The notes under the pieces were generated by a model. It was not told the origin of the DNA. It searched no databases and was given only the letters and a program-made list of their open reading frames with translations. The position numbers and the translations under genes were made by a program. A DNA stretch of 64,000 bases, taken from the NCBI RefSeq assembly GCF_001655615.1, contig NZ_CP011567.1, positions 806,001-870,000 on the forward strand, in the 5' to 3' direction. Below, one piece after another: positions 46,655 to 56,975 of this stretch. This DNA is from Pseudomonas sp. GR 6-02 (GTDB taxonomy: Bacteria > Pseudomonadota > Gammaproteobacteria > Pseudomonadales > Pseudomonadaceae). The first letter of the stretch is position 1. Each line of letters begins with the position of its first letter.

Positions 46655-48058
46655 ATGTCGACAGACAAGGTTTCTGTCCACGGCAGTTGGGCTAGCCGCT
46701 GGGTCTTCATACTCGCCGCGACCGGTTCGGCCGTGGGTTTGGGGAGTATCTGGAAATTCCCTTATATGGTTGGCGTCTATGGCGGCGGGGCCTTCGTGCT
46801 GATGTTCCTGGCCTGCATCGCGCTGATCGGTATGCCCGTCATGCTGGCCGAAACCCTGATCGGCCGGCGCGCGCGGCAGAGCCCGGCCAATGCCTTGAAG
46901 GTCCTGGCGCTGGACGCGGGGCATTCGGCGAAGTGGTCCTGGGGCGCCTTTGCCGGGATGATCACGGCGTTGCTGATTCTGTCTTTCTATAGTGTGGTTG
47001 GCGGTTGGTCGCTGGATTACATCATCGACATGGGCCGTGGCGACTTTCGGGGCGTGACGGCTGATCAGGTCGGCGCATACTTCGGTAATGTGATCGCCGA
47101 CCCATGGCGCCTGACACTTTGGCACACGATTTTCATGCTGTTGTCGGCAGTGGTAATCGCCAAGGGGGTGGTCGCCGGGCTGGAGCGCAGCCTGCGGATC
47201 ATGATGCCGTTGCTGTTCGTGATGGTGATTGTCCTGCTGGGTTACAGCATGACCACCGGCCACTTCATGGAGGGCGTGCATTTCATGTTCGACTTCCACC
47301 CGGACAAGGTGCTTGATGGCTTGCTGCCGGCCATGGGGCACGCGTTCTTCTCCCTGAGCGTGGGTGTCGGCTCGATCATGATCTACGGCGCCTACATGCC
47401 GAAGCACTCGTCGATTTCCGGAACCGTCGTCGGTGTGGCGTTGCTCGACACCTTCGTTTCGCTGTTGGCCGGTCTGGCATTGTTTCCGATTGTGTTCGCT
47501 GCCGGCCTGAACCCGAGCGAAGGCCCAGGCCTGATGTTCGTCAGCCTGCCATTCGCCTTCGGTAACGTAGCGTTCGGCCAGTTGATGGGCGTAGTGTTCT
47601 TCGTACTGGTGGCGATTGCGGCCTGGAGTTCGGCGATTTCCCTGCTTGAACCGATGGTGGCTTACCTGGTTGAACGCACGAAAATCAGCCGCGCCTGGGT
47701 CACCTTCTGGCTGGCATTCACCTGCTGGTTCGTCGGCCTGGGTACCGTGTTTTCTTTCAATATCTGGAAGGAAGCCAAGTTTTTCGTGAACGAAGGCGGG
47801 CTGTTTCATCTCTACCAATGGGGGGCGGCCGGAGGCCTGGACTTCTTTGGTGTGATCGACTTCTTCACCTCGCGGATCATGCTGCCACTCGGTGGTTTGT
47901 GTTTCGTGGTGTTTGCGGGCTGGGTGATGGGGCGTGAAGCGGTGCGCGACGAGTTGTCGATCCGCAGCCCAGTACTGTTCGCCCTGTCCCTGTTTTTGAT
48001 GCGCTATGTGGCGCCCATCGGCATTCTTGTAGTGTTTGCCGCACAGCTGTGGAAGTAA
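46655..48058 (+). CDS. Sodium-dependent transporter of the NSS family
   Basis: 467 residues from the ATG at 46655 (the frame is open from 46604 but no start there fits). About 11-12 membrane segments. The first carries the NSS signature [20 protein letters not shown], containing the Na+ and substrate site (GLGSIWKFP in place of the more usual GLGNIWRFP). Further blocks: [40 protein letters not shown]. These prokaryotic homologues of LeuT/TnaT take up amino acids with sodium; the substrate is not evident. Confidence 0.88.
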   Translation: MSTDKVSVHGSWASRWVFILAATGSAVGLGSIWKFPYMVGVYGGGAFVLMFLACIALIGMPVMLAETLIGRRARQSPANALKVLALDAGHSAKWSWGAFAGMITALLILSFYSVVGGWSLDYIIDMGRGDFRGVTADQVGAYFGNVIADPWRLTLWHTIFMLLSAVVIAKGVVAGLERSLRIMMPLLFVMVIVLLGYSMTTGHFMEGVHFMFDFHPDKVLDGLLPAMGHAFFSLSVGVGSIMIYGAYMPKHSSISGTVVGVALLDTFVSLLAGLALFPIVFAAGLNPSEGPGLMFVSLPFAFGNVAFGQLMGVVFFVLVAIAAWSSAISLLEPMVAYLVERTKISRAWVTFWLAFTCWFVGLGTVFSFNIWKEAKFFVNEGGLFHLYQWGAAGGLDFFGVIDFFTSRIMLPLGGLCFVVFAGWVMGREAVRDELSIRSPVLFALSLFLMRYVAPIGILVVFAAQLWK

Positions 48059-48065
48059 CGCTGAC

Positions 48066-48500
48066 ATGACGACACACATTCAACGTTCGGCCCTGCTGCC
48101 GTATCCGGCGCAAGCGCTTTACGACCTGGTCAACGACGTGGCCCGCTATCCGGAATTCCTGCCGTGGTGCTCATCGACCGAAATTCTGGAAAGCTCTCCC
48201 GAGTTCATGCGCGCCAGCGTCGGTGTGGCCAAGGGTGGGCTTAGTCAGCATTTCGTAACGCGTAATACCCTGGTGCCCGGGCGTTCGATCGAAATGAACC
48301 TCGAGGAAGGTCCGTTCAGCCAGTTGCACGGCGTCTGGGTGTTCAAACCGTTGGGCGAGAAGGCCTGCAAGATCAGTCTGGACCTGTCGTTCGACTACTC
48401 CGGGCCGCTGGTGCGTGCGACGTTGGGGCCTTTGTTTAATCAGGCGGCGAATACGTTGATGGACGCATTCTGCCAGCGTGCGAAGCAAATGCATGGTTGA
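48066..48500 (+). CDS. ratA: RatA/COQ10-type START-domain protein
   Basis: 144 residues from the ATG at 48066. The COQ10/START fold is shown by YPAQALYDLVNDVARYPEFL near residue 14, LPWCSSTEIL, and KISLDLSFDYSGPL near 104. E. coli RatA was described as a toxin that blocks 70S ribosome assembly, while homologues act in ubiquinone handling, so the in vivo role is unsettled. It overlaps rnfH by eight bases, the standard ratA-rnfH pair. Confidence 0.9.
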   Translation: MTTHIQRSALLPYPAQALYDLVNDVARYPEFLPWCSSTEILESSPEFMRASVGVAKGGLSQHFVTRNTLVPGRSIEMNLEEGPFSQLHGVWVFKPLGEKACKISLDLSFDYSGPLVRATLGPLFNQAANTLMDAFCQRAKQMHG

Positions 48501-48807
48501 GGCCGTGATCAAGGTCGAGGTGGTGTATGCCGCCGTTGATCGTCAGGTGCTGCTGAGCGTAACGGTGCCGGTGGGCGCGACGGTGCGGGATGCGTTGTTC
48601 AAATCGGGCCTGAATGGCGAATTCCCGGAACTTGATCTGGCCAGTTGTCCGGTGGGGATCTTTGGCAAAGTGATCGCTGATCCGGCCACTCGCCAGGTTC
48701 AGGAAGGCGATCGCATTGAGGTTTACCGGCCGTTGCTCGCCGACCCAAAAGAAGTTCGGCGGTTGCGTGCAGCCAAAGCGGCCGAGGCCAAAGCCCGGAA
48801 TCAGTGA
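48493..48807 (+). CDS. rnfH: RnfH family ubiquitin-like protein
   Basis: 104 residues from the ATG at 48493. Beta-grasp features: IKVEVVYAAVDRQVLLSVTV, VPVGATVRDALFKSGL, and VGIFGKVIADPATRQVQEGD then RIEVYRPLLADPKEVRR, the family's conserved end. Partner of ratA; function in bacteria not well established. Its basic Ala/Lys-rich tail (AAKAAEAKARNQ) is normal for the family. Confidence 0.92.
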   Translation: MVEAVIKVEVVYAAVDRQVLLSVTVPVGATVRDALFKSGLNGEFPELDLASCPVGIFGKVIADPATRQVQEGDRIEVYRPLLADPKEVRRLRAAKAAEAKARNQ

Positions 48808-48825
48808 TTTGATTAAACGCCAGAC

Positions 48826-48858
48826 AATAAAAACCCCGGACATGCCGGGGTTTTTATT
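48826..48858. terminator. Bidirectional terminator between rnfH and bamE
   Basis: AATAAAAACCCCGG and CCGGGGTTTTTATT form a 14-bp perfect stem around ACATG. It serves the rightward ratA-rnfH and the leftward bamE. Confidence 0.93.
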
Positions 48859-48868
48859 GCGTCGCAAA

Positions 48869-49396
48869 TTATTGCGGCGAGGTTTCCAGCGGTTCTGGAG
48901 TCGGGACCGGGACAGTTTCTACGTTGTCCACGTCCTTCTGGATCTGGTCCAGCAGCGAGCCTGGCTTGACCGGTTTTTCTGGCTTCGGCTTCTCGGCGTT
49001 TCCTGCCGGCGCGGTCACGGTAGTGCCGCTGTCCTTGCCGAGAATGGCCTCGTCGCGGCTCACGCCTGGCATGAAATCGCCAGAGAGGCTGACAAGTTGG
49101 TCATTTGGGTTGAAGATAACGCTAATGCGTTCCTGTTGGCGTTCACCGCCACCGGGTTGCAGGCTATACAGGTAATCCCAGCGATCGGCATGGAACGTGT
49201 CGGTCAACAGAGGGTTGCCCATGATAAACCGTACTTGCCGACGGGTCATTCCCGGGCGCAACTGGTCTATCATGTCCTGCGTGACGACATTGCCCTGCTG
49301 GATGTCGATTTTGTAAACCCCGGGGAATGAACAACCGGCGAGTGCGAGCAGTCCCACAAAGGTGAAACTGGTTAGCAAGAGCTTGGTGTTTTGCAT
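48869..49396 (-). CDS. bamE: Outer-membrane assembly lipoprotein BamE (OmlA/SmpA)
   Basis: 175 residues. Lipoprotein signal with lipobox LALAGC (Cys near residue 22), then the SmpA/OmlA fold: [40 protein letters not shown] and [12 protein letters not shown]. It belongs to the BAM complex that inserts beta-barrel proteins. The C-terminal 65 residues are a Pro/Lys/Glu-rich extension typical of Pseudomonas and absent from the E. coli protein. Divergent from fur, with a 97-bp shared promoter region. Confidence 0.95.
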   Translation of the reverse strand: MQNTKLLLTSFTFVGLLALAGCSFPGVYKIDIQQGNVVTQDMIDQLRPGMTRRQVRFIMGNPLLTDTFHADRWDYLYSLQPGGGERQQERISVIFNPNDQLVSLSGDFMPGVSRDEAILGKDSGTTVTAPAGNAEKPKPEKPVKPGSLLDQIQKDVDNVETVPVPTPEPLETSPQ

Positions 49397-49493
49397 CGGT
49401 GGGCGACTTCCACTATCTTGGCTGGGACAACGTAAACGCCGATCATACCCGCATTAAGAGAAGCTGCGAAGCAGCATCGCGAGAAAGCTGACC

Positions 49494-49898
49494 ATGGTTG
49501 AAAATAGCGAACTACGCAAAGCCGGCCTCAAAGTGACCCTTCCACGGGTCAAAATTCTGCAAATGCTCGATTCCGCCGAGCAACGCCACATGAGTGCCGA
49601 GGACGTCTACAAAGCACTGATGGAGGCTGGTGAGGACGTCGGTCTGGCCACGGTTTACCGTGTTCTGACCCAGTTCGAGGCAGCTGGCCTTGTGGTGCGG
49701 CACAACTTCGACGGAGGCCATGCGGTCTTCGAACTGGACGACGGCAAGCATCACGACCATATGGTCAACGTCGAGACCAGTGAAGTGATCGAATTCTTCG
49801 ACGAAGAAATCGAGCGGCTGCAGAAAGCAATCGTCGACAAGTATGGCTTCGAGATGGTCGATCACAATCTTGTGCTGTACGTGCGCAAGAAAAAGTAA
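49494..49898 (+). CDS. fur: Ferric uptake regulator Fur
   Basis: 134 residues, the usual size for Pseudomonas. The winged helix (RKAGLKVTLPRVKILQMLDS, VGLATVYRVLTQFEAAGLVV) is followed by the metal-binding dimer domain with KHHDHM near 87, VIEFFDEEIERLQKAIVDKY near 101. It lacks the C-terminal CxxC zinc pairs seen in enteric Fur, as is normal in pseudomonads. It represses iron-uptake genes with Fe2+. Divergent from bamE, an arrangement described for P. aeruginosa omlA-fur. Confidence 0.97.
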   Translation: MVENSELRKAGLKVTLPRVKILQMLDSAEQRHMSAEDVYKALMEAGEDVGLATVYRVLTQFEAAGLVVRHNFDGGHAVFELDDGKHHDHMVNVETSEVIEFFDEEIERLQKAIVDKYGFEMVDHNLVLYVRKKK

Positions 49899-49932
49899 GC
49901 ATGTCGCGCGAACTTCAGGTTCGCGAAACGAA

Positions 49933-49958
49933 CGAAGGCGACCTCAGGGTCGCCTTCG
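49933..49958. terminator. Terminator between fur and recN
   Basis: CGAAGGCGACC and GGTCGCCTTCG form an 11-bp perfect stem around a 4-base loop, followed by TGCTTTCT. It serves the convergent ends of fur and recN. Confidence 0.88.
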
Positions 49959-49973
49959 TGCTTTCTGCCCTTC

Positions 49974-51647
49974 TTAGATTTTCGCGGTAACAACCATTTT
50001 CTTCGCGTGAGCCAGGGACTCCTTGGTGAGGTCGATGCCGCCGAGCATCCGTGCCACTTCTTCGACACGATCATTCTTGCTCAGCTTGGAGACGGCTGTG
50101 TGCGTGGCATCTTCACCGCGGACCTTGTGCACAAATAGATGTTGATGCCCCTGCGCCGCCACTTGCGGCAAGTGCGTCACGGTCAGAACCTGCCCGCGCT
50201 CCCCGAGGCGTCGCAGCAACTGGCCGACAATCTCGGCGGTCGGGCCGCCAATACCTACGTCCACTTCGTCGAACACCAGCGTCGGTACGCGGGAGGTCTG
50301 TGCGGTGATCACCTGAATCGCCAGGCTTATACGCGACAGCTCGCCCCCCGATGCCACTTTTGCCAGGGCTTTCAGCGGTTGCCCTGGGTTGGCGCTCACC
50401 AGCAGTTCCACTTGTTCTAGCCCGTTGGGCAGCAGTTCATCGCTGCTGTTGGGGCGCAGTTCGATGGTGAAGCGGCCGCCGGGCATGCCCAGGCGCTGGA
50501 TTTCCTGCTCCACGGCGCTGGCCAGGCTGCTCGATGCTTGATGGCGCAGGTCGCTCAATTCCCGAGCCTTCTCCTGATAATGACGGGCGTAGGAGGCCAG
50601 CTCATCGCCCAGGCGTTCGATGGATTCATCGTTGGCATTCAGGGTTTCGATTTCGTCGAGTAGCTTCTGTTGCATCTCGGCGACCTCGGTCGGCTGGATG
50701 CGGTGTTTGCGAGCCAGGGTGTAGATCGCATCGAGGCGCTCTTCCAGGTATTGAAGGCGTGCCGGGTCTGCGTCGAAATTGTCGAGAAAACGGTTCAATT
50801 CGCCCACCGCTTCTTCGACCTGAATCTGCGCGCTGGTCAGCAGGTTGCTGGCTTCACCCAGGGCGCCGATCGAATTGTTCACGCTCGATAGGCGATTGAG
50901 GCTGGCTGTCAGTGCGTTCAATACATTGCCGGAATCACTTTCGCTGCATTGTTCGACCACTTGCCGACAAATGCCCAGCAAGGTTTCGGCGTTGGTCAGG
51001 TTCTTGTGTTCCTGCTCCAGTTGCTCCAGCTCGCTTTCGCCGAGGCCGAGGTTTTCCAGTTCTTCGAGTTGATAGCTGAGCAACTGATGACGAGCGCGCT
51101 GTTCGTCGCCGGAGTTGGAGAGGCGTTCCAGCTCCTGACGGGTCTGGCGCCAGCGTTGGGCGGCCAGTTGCACCTGACGGGCAAGGTCCGTGGCGCCGGC
51201 GTACTCGTCGAGCAGGCGGCGATGGGTATCGGTTTTGAGCAGGGATTGGTGTTCGTGCTGGCTGTGGATATCGATCAGCAACTCGCCCAGGGCCTTCAGG
51301 TCGCCGAGAGGGCAGGGGGTGCCATTGATATAGCCGCGCGAACGCCCTTCAGCAGTGATCACGCGGCGCAGAATGCACGGGCCGTCGTTCTCGAGGTCGC
51401 GTTCGGCCAGCCAGGCGCTGGCTTCAGGGATGTCGATCAGGTCGAAGGTGGCCAGGATGTCGGCCTTGTCGGCCCCCGGGCGGACTACGCCGCTGTCGGC
51501 GCGATCACCCAGGGTCAGGCCGAGGGCGTCGAGCATGATCGACTTGCCGGCGCCGGTTTCCCCTGTGATCACGCTCATCCCGCGATCGAGTTCGAGATCG
51601 AGATGTTCAACGATGGCGTAGTTGTGTACGGACAGGTGCACCAGCAT
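49974..51647 (-). CDS. recN: DNA repair protein RecN
   Basis: 557 residues. N-terminal MLVHLSVHNYAIVEHLDLEL and Walker A GETGAGKS near 33-40, a long coiled-coil middle (about 150-370), the ABC signature VASGGELSRISLAIQVI near 430, Walker B TLVFDEVDVGIGG near 455 and the H-loop VTHLPQVAAQGHQHLFVHK near 490. RecN is an SMC-like protein that helps double-strand break repair. A LexA site sits 25 bp before the start. Confidence 0.97.
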   Translation of the reverse strand: MLVHLSVHNYAIVEHLDLELDRGMSVITGETGAGKSIMLDALGLTLGDRADSGVVRPGADKADILATFDLIDIPEASAWLAERDLENDGPCILRRVITAEGRSRGYINGTPCPLGDLKALGELLIDIHSQHEHQSLLKTDTHRRLLDEYAGATDLARQVQLAAQRWRQTRQELERLSNSGDEQRARHQLLSYQLEELENLGLGESELEQLEQEHKNLTNAETLLGICRQVVEQCSESDSGNVLNALTASLNRLSSVNNSIGALGEASNLLTSAQIQVEEAVGELNRFLDNFDADPARLQYLEERLDAIYTLARKHRIQPTEVAEMQQKLLDEIETLNANDESIERLGDELASYARHYQEKARELSDLRHQASSSLASAVEQEIQRLGMPGGRFTIELRPNSSDELLPNGLEQVELLVSANPGQPLKALAKVASGGELSRISLAIQVITAQTSRVPTLVFDEVDVGIGGPTAEIVGQLLRRLGERGQVLTVTHLPQVAAQGHQHLFVHKVRGEDATHTAVSKLSKNDRVEEVARMLGGIDLTKESLAHAKKMVVTAKI

Positions 51648-51671
51648 GAAGGCCGCTCCCAGGCTTTAGGT

Positions 51672-51687
51672 CTGGTTATTTATACAG
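51672..51687. promoter_or_regulatory. LexA (SOS) box upstream of recN
   Basis: CTGGTTATTTATACAG has the CTG-N10-CAG form with an AT-rich centre, 25 bp before the recN start on the minus strand. RecN is a standard SOS gene, so damage induction is expected. Confidence 0.85.
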
Positions 51688-51805
51688 TGTTTTGTTTCTG
51701 GCTGACAATGCCCCCGCTTAGGTCGATTTGCTTGATTGAAAGAAATCCTTAGCGCGCCTGGGAATGACAAAGCAGTTGTTTTTTGTAGGGTTAATCATCG
51801 GATAG

Positions 51806-51836
51806 CCCTTGAAGCTGAATTTTGCGACCCCATATA
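51806..51836 (+). promoter_or_regulatory. Heat-shock (sigma-32) promoter of grpE
   Basis: CCCTTGAAG and CCCCATATA are separated by 13-14 bases, a close match to the sigma-32 consensus (CTTGAAA-N13..17-CCCCATnT). It lies about 50 bp before the grpE ATG. Confidence 0.88.
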
Positions 51837-51888
51837 CCGGGGCAGAAGCGTGAGTTGAGCTCGCGGACGATATTGGAAGGAGAAATCT

Positions 51889-52455
51889 ATGGCTGACGAA
51901 CAGACAGTGGATACGCAAAATCTAGACGCCAACCAGACCCCCGAGGCTTCGGGTGAAGACCTGGCGGCTCGTGTACAAGTGCTCGAAGAGCAATTGGCTG
52001 GTGCGCAGGATCAGGCTTTGCGTGTAGCCGCCGATCTGCAGAACGTCCGCCGTCGTGCCGATCAGGACGTTGAAAAGGCTCACAAGTTCGCCCTGGAAAA
52101 ATTCGCAGGCGACCTGCTGCCGATCATTGACAGCCTGGAGCGCGGCCTGGAGCTGTCCAACCCTGACGACGAAAACATTCGTTCGATGCGCGAAGGGATC
52201 GAGCTGACCCTGAAAATGTTCCAGGACACCCTGAAGCGCTATCACCTGGAAGCCATCGATCCTGAAGGCGAACCTTTCAATGCCTCGCATCATCAGGCGA
52301 TGGCCATGCAGGAAAGCGCCGACGTCGAGCCAAACAGCGTGCTCAAGGTGTTTCAGAAGGGCTATCAGCTCCACGGTCGCCTGCTGCGCCCGGCCATGGT
52401 CGTGGTCAGCAAGGCACCTGCACCGGTTTCGCCTTCGATTGACGAGCAGGCTTGA
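51889..52455 (+). CDS. grpE: Nucleotide exchange factor GrpE
   Basis: 188 residues, GGAAGGAG eight bases before the ATG. An acidic N-terminus, a long coiled coil ([40 protein letters not shown]) and the C-terminal beta domain ([40 protein letters not shown]). It releases ADP from DnaK. First gene of the heat-shock group grpE-dnaK-dnaJ. Confidence 0.97.
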   Translation: MADEQTVDTQNLDANQTPEASGEDLAARVQVLEEQLAGAQDQALRVAADLQNVRRRADQDVEKAHKFALEKFAGDLLPIIDSLERGLELSNPDDENIRSMREGIELTLKMFQDTLKRYHLEAIDPEGEPFNASHHQAMAMQESADVEPNSVLKVFQKGYQLHGRLLRPAMVVVSKAPAPVSPSIDEQA

Positions 52456-52479
52456 AATTAGCCGCAAGGCCCCCATTTA
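52451..52479 (+). promoter_or_regulatory. Sigma-32 promoter of dnaK, overlapping the grpE stop codon
   Basis: CTTGAAA at 52451 and CCCCATTTA at 52471 with exactly 13 bases between are a perfect sigma-32 promoter. The TGA of grpE lies inside the -35 element. It gives dnaK a heat-shock promoter separate from that of grpE. Confidence 0.9.
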
Positions 52480-52557
52480 GAAGTCAAGCGTTTAAGTGCT
52501 ACCGCAGTCAGCCACCACTACTGCGGCATCCAAATCCAAAGTTTCGGGAGAGTGAAC

Positions 52558-54474
52558 ATGGGCAAAATTATCGGTATCGACCTGGGGACTACCAACTCCT
52601 GCGTCTCCGTGCTGGAAAACGGCAAGGCCAAAGTTATTGAAAACGCTGAAGGCGCGCGTACCACGCCGTCGATCATCGCTTATGCCAACGATGGCGAAAT
52701 CCTGGTTGGCCAGTCGGCCAAGCGTCAGGCAGTGACCAATCCGCATAACACCCTGTACGCGGTGAAGCGTCTGATCGGTCGTCGTTTCGACGAAGAAGTC
52801 GTACAGAAAGACATCCAGATGGTCCCTTACAAGATCGTCAAGGCTGACAACAGCGACGCCTGGGTTGAAGTGAACGGCCAGAAAATGGCACCGCCACAAA
52901 TCTCGGCTGAAATTCTGAAGAAAATGAAGAAGACCGCCGAAGACTACCTCGGCGAGCCTGTGACCGAAGCGGTGATCACCGTTCCGGCCTACTTCAACGA
53001 CAGCCAGCGTCAAGCCACCAAAGACGCCGGCCGCATCGCGGGCCTGGACGTAAAACGCATCATCAACGAACCAACCGCAGCCGCACTGGCCTACGGTATG
53101 GACAAGGCCAAGGGCGATCACACTGTGATCGTTTACGACCTGGGTGGCGGTACTTTCGACGTTTCCGTTATCGAGATCGCTGAAGTCGATGGCGAGCACC
53201 AGTTCGAAGTGTTGGCCACCAACGGCGACACCTTCCTGGGCGGTGAAGACTTTGACATTCGCCTGATCGACTACCTCGTCGACGAATTCAAGAAAGAAAG
53301 CGGCATGAACCTCAAGGGTGATCCGCTGGCCATGCAGCGCCTGAAAGAAGCTGCCGAGAAAGCCAAGATCGAACTGTCCTCGAGCCAGTCGACCGACGTG
53401 AACCTGCCGTACATCACTGCAGACGCTACCGGTCCTAAGCACTTGAACGTGAAAATCTCCCGCGCCAAGCTCGAAGCGCTGGTGGAAGACCTGGTTCAGC
53501 GCACCATCGAACCTTGCCGCATCGCGATGAAAGACGCCGGTATCGATGTCAGCAAGATCGACGACGTGATTCTGGTCGGCGGTCAGACCCGTATGCCAAT
53601 GGTGCAGAAAGCTGTTTCCGACTTCTTCGGTAAAGAAGCTCGTAAAGACGTTAACCCGGACGAAGCTGTTGCCATGGGTGCTGCGATCCAGGGCGCTGTA
53701 TTGGCCGGCGACGTGAAAGACGTTCTGCTGCTCGACGTCAGCCCGCTGACCCTGGGTATCGAAACCATGGGGGGCGTGATGACTGCGCTGATCGAGAAAA
53801 ACACCACGATTCCTACCAAGAAATCGCAAGTGTTCTCGACCGCTGACGACAACCAGAGCGCTGTGACCATTCACGTGCTGCAAGGTGAGCGTAAGCAAGC
53901 CGCACAGAACAAGTCCCTGGGCAAGTTCGACCTGGCCGAGATTCCACCGGCTCCACGTGGCGTGCCACAAATCGAAGTGACCTTCGACATCGACGCCAAC
54001 GGCATTCTGCACGTAGGCGCCAAAGACAAGGCTACCGGCAAGACTCAGTCGATCGTGATCAAGGCCAACTCCGGTCTGTCCGAGGACGAAATTCAGCAGA
54101 TGGTTCGCGACGCTGAACTGAATGCTGAAGAAGACCGCAAGTTCGAAGAGCTGGCGAGCGCTCGTAACCAGGGCGACGCACTGGTTCACTCGACTCGCAA
54201 AATGGTCGCTGATGCTGGCGACAAGGTGAGCGCTGAAGAGAAGACTGCAATTGAGGCGGCAGTCGTTGCCCTGGAAGCCGCTGTTAAAGGCGACGACAAG
54301 GCTGCAATCGAAGCCAAGGTTGAAGAGCTGTCCAAGGTCTCCGCGCCAGTGGCTCAGAAAATGTATGCCGAGCAGGCTCAGCCAGCTGAAGGCGCGGCAC
54401 CGAAAGGCGAAGCGGCTGAAAAAGCTGACGACGTCGTCGACGCTGAGTTCGAAGAAGTTAAAGACCACAAGTAA
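52558..54474 (+). CDS. dnaK: Chaperone DnaK (Hsp70)
   Basis: 638 residues from the ATG at 52558 (GGGAG upstream; a GTG two codons before is not the likely start). ATPase landmarks: [58 protein letters not shown] and [11 protein letters not shown]. Substrate-binding domain from about 390 with the [17 protein letters not shown] linker, and a C-terminal acidic tail ending EEVKDHK. Full length and intact. ATP-dependent folding with DnaJ and GrpE. Confidence 0.98.
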   Translation: MGKIIGIDLGTTNSCVSVLENGKAKVIENAEGARTTPSIIAYANDGEILVGQSAKRQAVTNPHNTLYAVKRLIGRRFDEEVVQKDIQMVPYKIVKADNSDAWVEVNGQKMAPPQISAEILKKMKKTAEDYLGEPVTEAVITVPAYFNDSQRQATKDAGRIAGLDVKRIINEPTAAALAYGMDKAKGDHTVIVYDLGGGTFDVSVIEIAEVDGEHQFEVLATNGDTFLGGEDFDIRLIDYLVDEFKKESGMNLKGDPLAMQRLKEAAEKAKIELSSSQSTDVNLPYITADATGPKHLNVKISRAKLEALVEDLVQRTIEPCRIAMKDAGIDVSKIDDVILVGGQTRMPMVQKAVSDFFGKEARKDVNPDEAVAMGAAIQGAVLAGDVKDVLLLDVSPLTLGIETMGGVMTALIEKNTTIPTKKSQVFSTADDNQSAVTIHVLQGERKQAAQNKSLGKFDLAEIPPAPRGVPQIEVTFDIDANGILHVGAKDKATGKTQSIVIKANSGLSEDEIQQMVRDAELNAEEDRKFEELASARNQGDALVHSTRKMVADAGDKVSAEEKTAIEAAVVALEAAVKGDDKAAIEAKVEELSKVSAPVAQKMYAEQAQPAEGAAPKGEAAEKADDVVDAEFEEVKDHK

Positions 54475-54528
54475 GTTGTTGGTCGCCCGGTTGACTGCCT
54501 TCAGGCGGTGACTGGTAGGATGTCGCCG

Positions 54529-54548
54529 CGCGGGAGCTTGCTCCCGCG
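54529..54548. repeat. Single REP palindrome in the dnaK-dnaJ gap
   Basis: CGCGGGAGCTTGCTCCCGCG is a perfect 20-base palindrome sharing GGGAGC-TTGCTCCC with the REPIN arm at 45918. It sits 55 bp after dnaK in a 297-bp gap with no gene and may stabilise or attenuate the message. Confidence 0.85.
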
Positions 54549-54771
54549 TTGGCGTGTCTGGAGTTAGCGAATTTTTACAGCATGCGACAACGCTCGCGTG
54601 TTGGTGGCATGGCCGGGGATGCTCCTGCTTTCCGCGCCGAAAGTGCCGCATCGAATCAAAGACCAGGATCGTTGAATTGACGTGAGTTGGGTCCGGGCCT
54701 GTATTGGGGCTCAACGAGTTTGACGAGGCTCAGGAGAGGTTTGTCGAACGTCCTTAAGAGTGCAAAGACTT

Positions 54772-55896
54772 ATGGCAAAGCGTGACTATTACGAAGTATT
54801 GGGTGTTGAGCGTGGCTCAAGCGAAGCAGACCTGAAAAAGGCCTACCGCCGCCTGGCGATGAAGCACCACCCGGACCGTAATCCCGATGACAAAGCGTCG
54901 GAAGATATGTTCAAGGAGGCCAACGAGGCCTACGAAGTGCTGTCCGATTCCAGCAAGCGCGCGGCCTATGACCAATACGGTCATGCCGGTGTCGACCCGA
55001 GCATGGGTGGCGGCGGTGCCGGTTTTGGTGGCCAGAACTTCTCCGATATCTTTGGCGATGTCTTCAGTGACTTCTTCGGTGGCGGTCGCGGCGGCTCCCG
55101 TGGCGGCGCGCAGCGTGGCAGCGACCTGCGTTACACGCTGGAGTTGAACCTGGAAGAAGCGGTGCGCGGCACAACCGTGAATATCCGTGTTCCGACACTG
55201 GTCAACTGCAAGCCGTGTGACGGCTCGGGTGCCAAGAAAGGCTCCTCGCCGGTCACCTGCCCGACGTGTGGCGGTATCGGTCAGGTACGCATGCAGCAAG
55301 GCTTCTTCTCGGTGCAGCAGACCTGCCCGCGTTGCCATGGCCAGGGCAAGATCATTTCCGATCCGTGCGATTCCTGCCACGGCGAAGGTCGTGTCGAAGA
55401 GTACAAGACGCTTTCCGTCAAAGTGCCGGCCGGTGTCGATACCGGTGACCGTATTCGTCTGTCCGGCGAAGGCGAAGCAGGCGCGCAGGGTGGTCCGACC
55501 GGCGATCTGTACGTGGTGATCAATGTGCGTGAGCACGCGATCTTCCAGCGTGATGGCAAGCACCTGTTCTGCGAAGTGCCGATCAGCTTCGTCGACGCAG
55601 CGTTGGGCGGCGAGCTGGAGATTCCGACCCTTGATGGTCGGGTCAAGCTGAAGATCCCTGAGGGGACTCAGACCGGCAAGCAGTTCCGTGTTCGCGGCAA
55701 AGGCGTTGCGCCGGTACGTGGCGGCGGCGCTGGCGACCTGATGTGCCGTGTGGCGGTCGAAACCCCGGTCAACCTGGGTCGTCGCCAGCGCGAATTGCTG
55801 GAAGAGTTCCGCAGCTCCCTGGCGGACGACAACAGTCATTCGCCGAAAACCACTGGTTGGTTCGAAGGCGTGAAGCGCTTCTTCGGCGATTTGTAA
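54772..55896 (+). CDS. dnaJ: Co-chaperone DnaJ (Hsp40)
   Basis: 374 residues from the ATG at 54772. J domain with the HPD motif ([13 protein letters not shown] near 28-40), a Gly/Phe-rich stretch ([16 protein letters not shown]), four zinc-finger repeats ([32 protein letters not shown], about 146-205) and the C-terminal substrate domains. It stimulates DnaK ATPase and delivers substrates. No clear sigma-32 site is visible in the gap before it. Confidence 0.98.
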   Translation: MAKRDYYEVLGVERGSSEADLKKAYRRLAMKHHPDRNPDDKASEDMFKEANEAYEVLSDSSKRAAYDQYGHAGVDPSMGGGGAGFGGQNFSDIFGDVFSDFFGGGRGGSRGGAQRGSDLRYTLELNLEEAVRGTTVNIRVPTLVNCKPCDGSGAKKGSSPVTCPTCGGIGQVRMQQGFFSVQQTCPRCHGQGKIISDPCDSCHGEGRVEEYKTLSVKVPAGVDTGDRIRLSGEGEAGAQGGPTGDLYVVINVREHAIFQRDGKHLFCEVPISFVDAALGGELEIPTLDGRVKLKIPEGTQTGKQFRVRGKGVAPVRGGGAGDLMCRVAVETPVNLGRRQRELLEEFRSSLADDNSHSPKTTGWFEGVKRFFGDL

Positions 55897-56712
<816 letters not shown>

Positions 56713-56722
56713 GATGCAGCCG

Positions 56723-56758
56723 AAACCGGGTTCAAACATAGCCTTTGAGCCCGGTTTT
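56723..56758 (+). terminator. Terminator after dapB
   Basis: AAACCGGGTTCAAA and TTTGAGCCCGGTTTT pair over 14 bp with one G-T pair and a short loop, 10 bp after the dapB stop. Confidence 0.85.
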
Positions 56759-56882
56759 AAACCGCCAAGCGACGTCCTGTCGCATTCTCCGGCCTTTAGG
56801 GCTCATTGGCGGTAGACCAAAAATGCCTTTTTCTGTAAGCTACAGCTTTAGTGTGTCCACTAAAAGCGCGCAGAATAATTCG

Positions 56883-56975
56883 ATGAAGAAGCGGGGTGAC
56901 GTGTCCATACGTCACTCCGCTTTTTTACAACCTGCGATCGCCCTTTCAGGCTTTATTTACGGGAGGTCTTCTTGA
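56883..56975 (+). promoter_or_regulatory. carA leader: attenuator-like hairpin and a 30-codon leader frame
   Basis: AAGCGGGGTGACGT and ACGTCACTCCGCTTTTTT form a terminator-like hairpin at about 56887-56925. The ATG at 56883 opens [20 protein letters not shown] and runs 30 codons through the hairpin, ending at a TGA that overlaps the TTG start of carA (TTGA at 56972-56975). This arrangement would allow coupling between leader translation, termination and carA initiation. Attenuation here is inference. Confidence 0.6.

Noticed and set aside
48066-48500. RatA as a toxin with RnfH as antitoxin
   Set aside because: The pair is conserved core in Pseudomonas, and the COQ10/START fold points to a housekeeping role; nothing in the sequence supports a toxin-antitoxin unit.
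52492-54714. Very long open frame opposite dnaK (740 codons)
   Set aside because: It is the antisense shadow of high-GC, codon-biased dnaK; it has no ribosome site, no recognisable domain and covers a well-known gene. The same holds for the frames opposite dnaJ, carA, carB and the lactate genes.
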